NCBI GenBank assembly: GCA_003695015.1
Contig: RFJD01000334.1
Location: 1-15,491, forward strand
Length of the DNA: 15,491 nt
DNA from: Verrucomicrobiota bacterium
GTDB taxonomy: Bacteria; Verrucomicrobiota; Verrucomicrobiia; Limisphaerales; J093
Direction: 5' to 3'
How positions within the stretch are numbered: the first letter of the stretch is position 1; every line of letters begins with the position of its first letter. Of the stretch, positions 14,126 through 15,491 are shown in pieces. The notes below the pieces were generated by a model. It saw nothing but the letters and a program-made list of their open reading frames with translations, was not told the DNA's origin and did no database searches. A program made the position numbers and the translations under genes.

Positions 14126-14712
14126 GGCAGTCGCTCTTGCAGCAGGCGGTCGAGGGACTTGCGGAGACGGCGCCGGGCGCGGAAGGCCCGGAGTTTGATC
14201 GATCCGACGCTCCGGCCGGTGGCTTGGCCGACCTCCTCGAGGCTGCGGCCCTCCAGATAGAGCAGGCTCATGATGAGGCGGTCTTCGGGGGAAAGCTCCC
14301 CGAGCAACAGATCGACCAGTTCGCGGGAGGCGGAGGCGGCGTGGGCGGGGAGGTCTTCGTCGGTGGTGGCCAGCAGGTCGAGCACTTCGTCCTGCTCGGC
14401 GGTGAGGTCGGCCCGGCGCAGTTCGGGGCGGCGCAGTTCGTGTTTGAGCTGGTTCCGGCAGGTGGTGAGCGCGACACGGGCCACCCAGTGCTCCAAGGGC
14501 GCCCGCCCCGAGTACTGCTCCAGCTTGCTGAACACCCGCAGATAGACCATCTGGCTCAAGTCCTCCTCGTCGACGCGGCGCAGCCGGTGCGCCCGGACGA
14601 TCCGGCTGACGACCGGATGGATCCGCTCCACCAAGGCCGCCGCCATGGCCTCGTCGCGAGCGAGGACCGCCTGGACCATCTGCAGATCTTCCTCGGGCGT
14701 CGGGCCGGCCAT
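14122..14712 (-). CDS. ECF-type RNA polymerase sigma factor
   Basis: A 196-residue alternative sigma factor that would direct RNA polymerase to its own promoter set. Region 2 spans about 24-92 with the -10 recognition and melting helix (DLSQMVYLRVFSKLEQYSGR in part, then PLEHWVARVALTTCRNQL). RPELRRADL (95-103) is the linker type seen in ECF factors of Verrucomicrobia and Acidobacteria. Region 4 spans 130-190 with LSPEDRLIMSLLYLEG and the helix-turn-helix SLEEVGQATGRSVGSIKLRAFRARRRL (in pieces, 157-183). ATG 14712 is chosen because it gives the usual ECF length. An in-frame TTG at 14805 would add 31 residues lacking sigma similarity and would lie upstream of a possible ECF promoter. The following membrane protein and LTxxQ protein overlap it in series. 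Confidence 0.9.
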   Translation of the reverse strand: MAGPTPEEDLQMVQAVLARDEAMAAALVERIHPVVSRIVRAHRLRRVDEEDLSQMVYLRVFSKLEQYSGRAPLEHWVARVALTTCRNQLKHELRRPELRRADLTAEQDEVLDLLATTDEDLPAHAASASRELVDLLLGELSPEDRLIMSLLYLEGRSLEEVGQATGRSVGSIKLRAFRARRRLRKSLDRLLQERLP

Positions 14713-14757
14713 GACGTCGGGGGCCGTTGCGTTGACATCGCCATGTTCGTGGGATGT

Positions 14758-14782
14758 GACAACGGCGGATGCGGGAGGTTTC
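14758..14782 (-). promoter_or_regulatory. Possible ECF-type autoregulatory promoter
   Basis: On the minus strand GAAAC (14782-14778) and GTC (14760-14758) are separated by 17 bases, the general layout of ECF promoters (AAC-type -35, GTC-type -10). It would start transcription near 14750, about 38 bases before the sigma ATG. Single short motifs like these occur by chance, so the call is weak. Confidence 0.25.
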
Positions 14783-14827
14783 ACCCTCGCCGGAGGAAAA
14801 GGCAAGGCAGCGCAGGGGCGGCCGGGT

Positions 14828-15475
14828 TCACGATCCGGCCAGCACTGGATCGAACCGGGCCGTCAGGAATCGCCGGATCACCCCCAGCTCGGCCTCGCCG
14901 GCGATGGTGTGTTCCTTCGGAAACTCGTGCCACTCGATGGACAGGCCGGCCTCTTGGAGGAGTCGCACCTGGCGGCGGACCGGATCGATCGGAATCAACG
15001 GGTCGTACAGGCCGTGGGTCAGCAGGAAAGCCTGTTTCCGGGCCACCGGCGAAAGTTCCCGAAGAAGCCGCTCGGGTTCATGGACGTAGCCGCTCACTCC
15101 CACCAAGCCGGCCAGCCGGTGCGGATAACGGGCGCCGATCTCGATCGTCATCAGGCAGCCTTGGGAAAAACCGAAGACGGCGGTGGCCTCCGGCGCGAAG
15201 CCGCGGCGCGGCAGGTCGTCCAGCAGCTCGAACAACAACCGCCGGCTCCGTTCGACCCCCGGGCGGGGATCACCGTAGATGTCGTACCAGGAAAAGCCGG
15301 TGAAGTACTCGTCCGGGGCGTTGACCAGCAGGTAGTTCAGCCAGGGCAGCCGCATCATCTCCGGCATCCAGCGGTAGCCCTCCATGCTGTCGCCCAATCC
15401 GTGCAACACCACCAGCAGGGCCGGGGAGTCGGCCTTCCGCGCGGGGACCAGGTCCGTGTCCAACATGGCCGGCAT
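14828..15475 (-). CDS. Alpha/beta-hydrolase, phospholipase/carboxylesterase type
   Basis: A 215-residue serine hydrolase of the small carboxylesterase / YpfH-like group that cleaves short acyl esters, probably in the cytosol since no signal peptide is visible. The oxyanion-side motif LHGLGDS is at 24-30, and the nucleophile elbow GFSQG puts Ser104 in the triad. Asp158 (GLYDPLIP) and His189 (KEHTI) complete it. YDIYGDPRPG (64-73) is a lid-like segment found in relatives. The gene ends 22 bases before the longest sigma-factor reading frame and 115 bases before the preferred sigma start; it could lie in the same transcript or be separate. Start: ATG at 15475; another ATG at 15466 is three codons in. 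Only 16 bases precede it, so its promoter is outside the window. Confidence 0.85.
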   Translation of the reverse strand: MPAMLDTDLVPARKADSPALLVVLHGLGDSMEGYRWMPEMMRLPWLNYLLVNAPDEYFTGFSWYDIYGDPRPGVERSRRLLFELLDDLPRRGFAPEATAVFGFSQGCLMTIEIGARYPHRLAGLVGVSGYVHEPERLLRELSPVARKQAFLLTHGLYDPLIPIDPVRRQVRLLQEAGLSIEWHEFPKEHTIAGEAELGVIRRFLTARFDPVLAGS

Positions 15476-15491
15476 TAAAGCCCGGCATGCC

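Noticed and set aside
12894..14198. 434-codon open frame on the plus strand over the LTxxQ and 99-aa genes
   Set aside because: Glycine/valine-rich antisense shadow; the minus strand has overlapping, motif-bearing genes.
14713..14805. N-terminal extension of the sigma factor from TTG
   Set aside because: Rare start codon, no ribosome site, no sigma similarity; ATG at 14712 gives the normal ECF length.

Overview
The window is GC-rich (about two thirds G+C by eye), densely coding bacterial DNA with no RNA genes, mobile elements or CRISPR arrays that I can see. Several traits point to Verrucomicrobiota, perhaps the Pedosphaera/Limisphaera side. These are a long secreted protein that combines HAF-like repeats, a fibronectin-III-like domain and a DPDGDxLSNLAEY segment, a compact NfeD-FloA pair, and an ECF sigma factor of the 'RPELRxADL' type. 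The phylum call is inference from family knowledge, not a database result.

Layout. 1-2484 (+): a fatty-acid synthesis cluster, fabG-acpP-fabF, with a likely acpP promoter and an intrinsic-terminator-like hairpin between acpP and fabF. 2528-3469 (-): a two-domain CbiX/SirB-type chelatase, convergent with fabF. 3566-8205 (+): five closely spaced genes. They are a cytidylate-kinase-like protein, a secreted parallel beta-helix protein translationally coupled to it, an NfeD-family membrane protein, the flotillin-like FloA, and a membrane-anchored coiled-coil protein of unknown function. 8231-10009 (-): a large secreted repeat protein with a promoter so close to its ATG that the mRNA may be leaderless.

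10134-15475 (-): an esterase, then a tight run of ECF sigma factor, a 99-residue single-pass membrane protein (anti-sigma candidate), a membrane-anchored LTxxQ (Spy/CnrX-like) protein with ankyrin repeats, an acyltransferase-3-type membrane enzyme with ankyrin repeats inserted between membrane helices, and a Tat-exported aldo/keto reductase. The first three of this run overlap by 4 nt each (ATGA).

The most interesting object is the sigma / small membrane protein / LTxxQ-ankyrin / acyltransferase-ankyrin block (11201-14712). In order, size and topology its first three genes resemble the CnrH-CnrY-CnrX type of trans-envelope sigma signalling. The predicted periplasmic sensor and the membrane acyltransferase carry the same ~143-residue ankyrin module, which aligns without gaps and shares an unusual C-terminal cap. 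By charge rules both copies face the periplasm. I propose an envelope-stress or envelope-modification module in which sensor and enzyme communicate or share a ligand through matched ankyrin modules.
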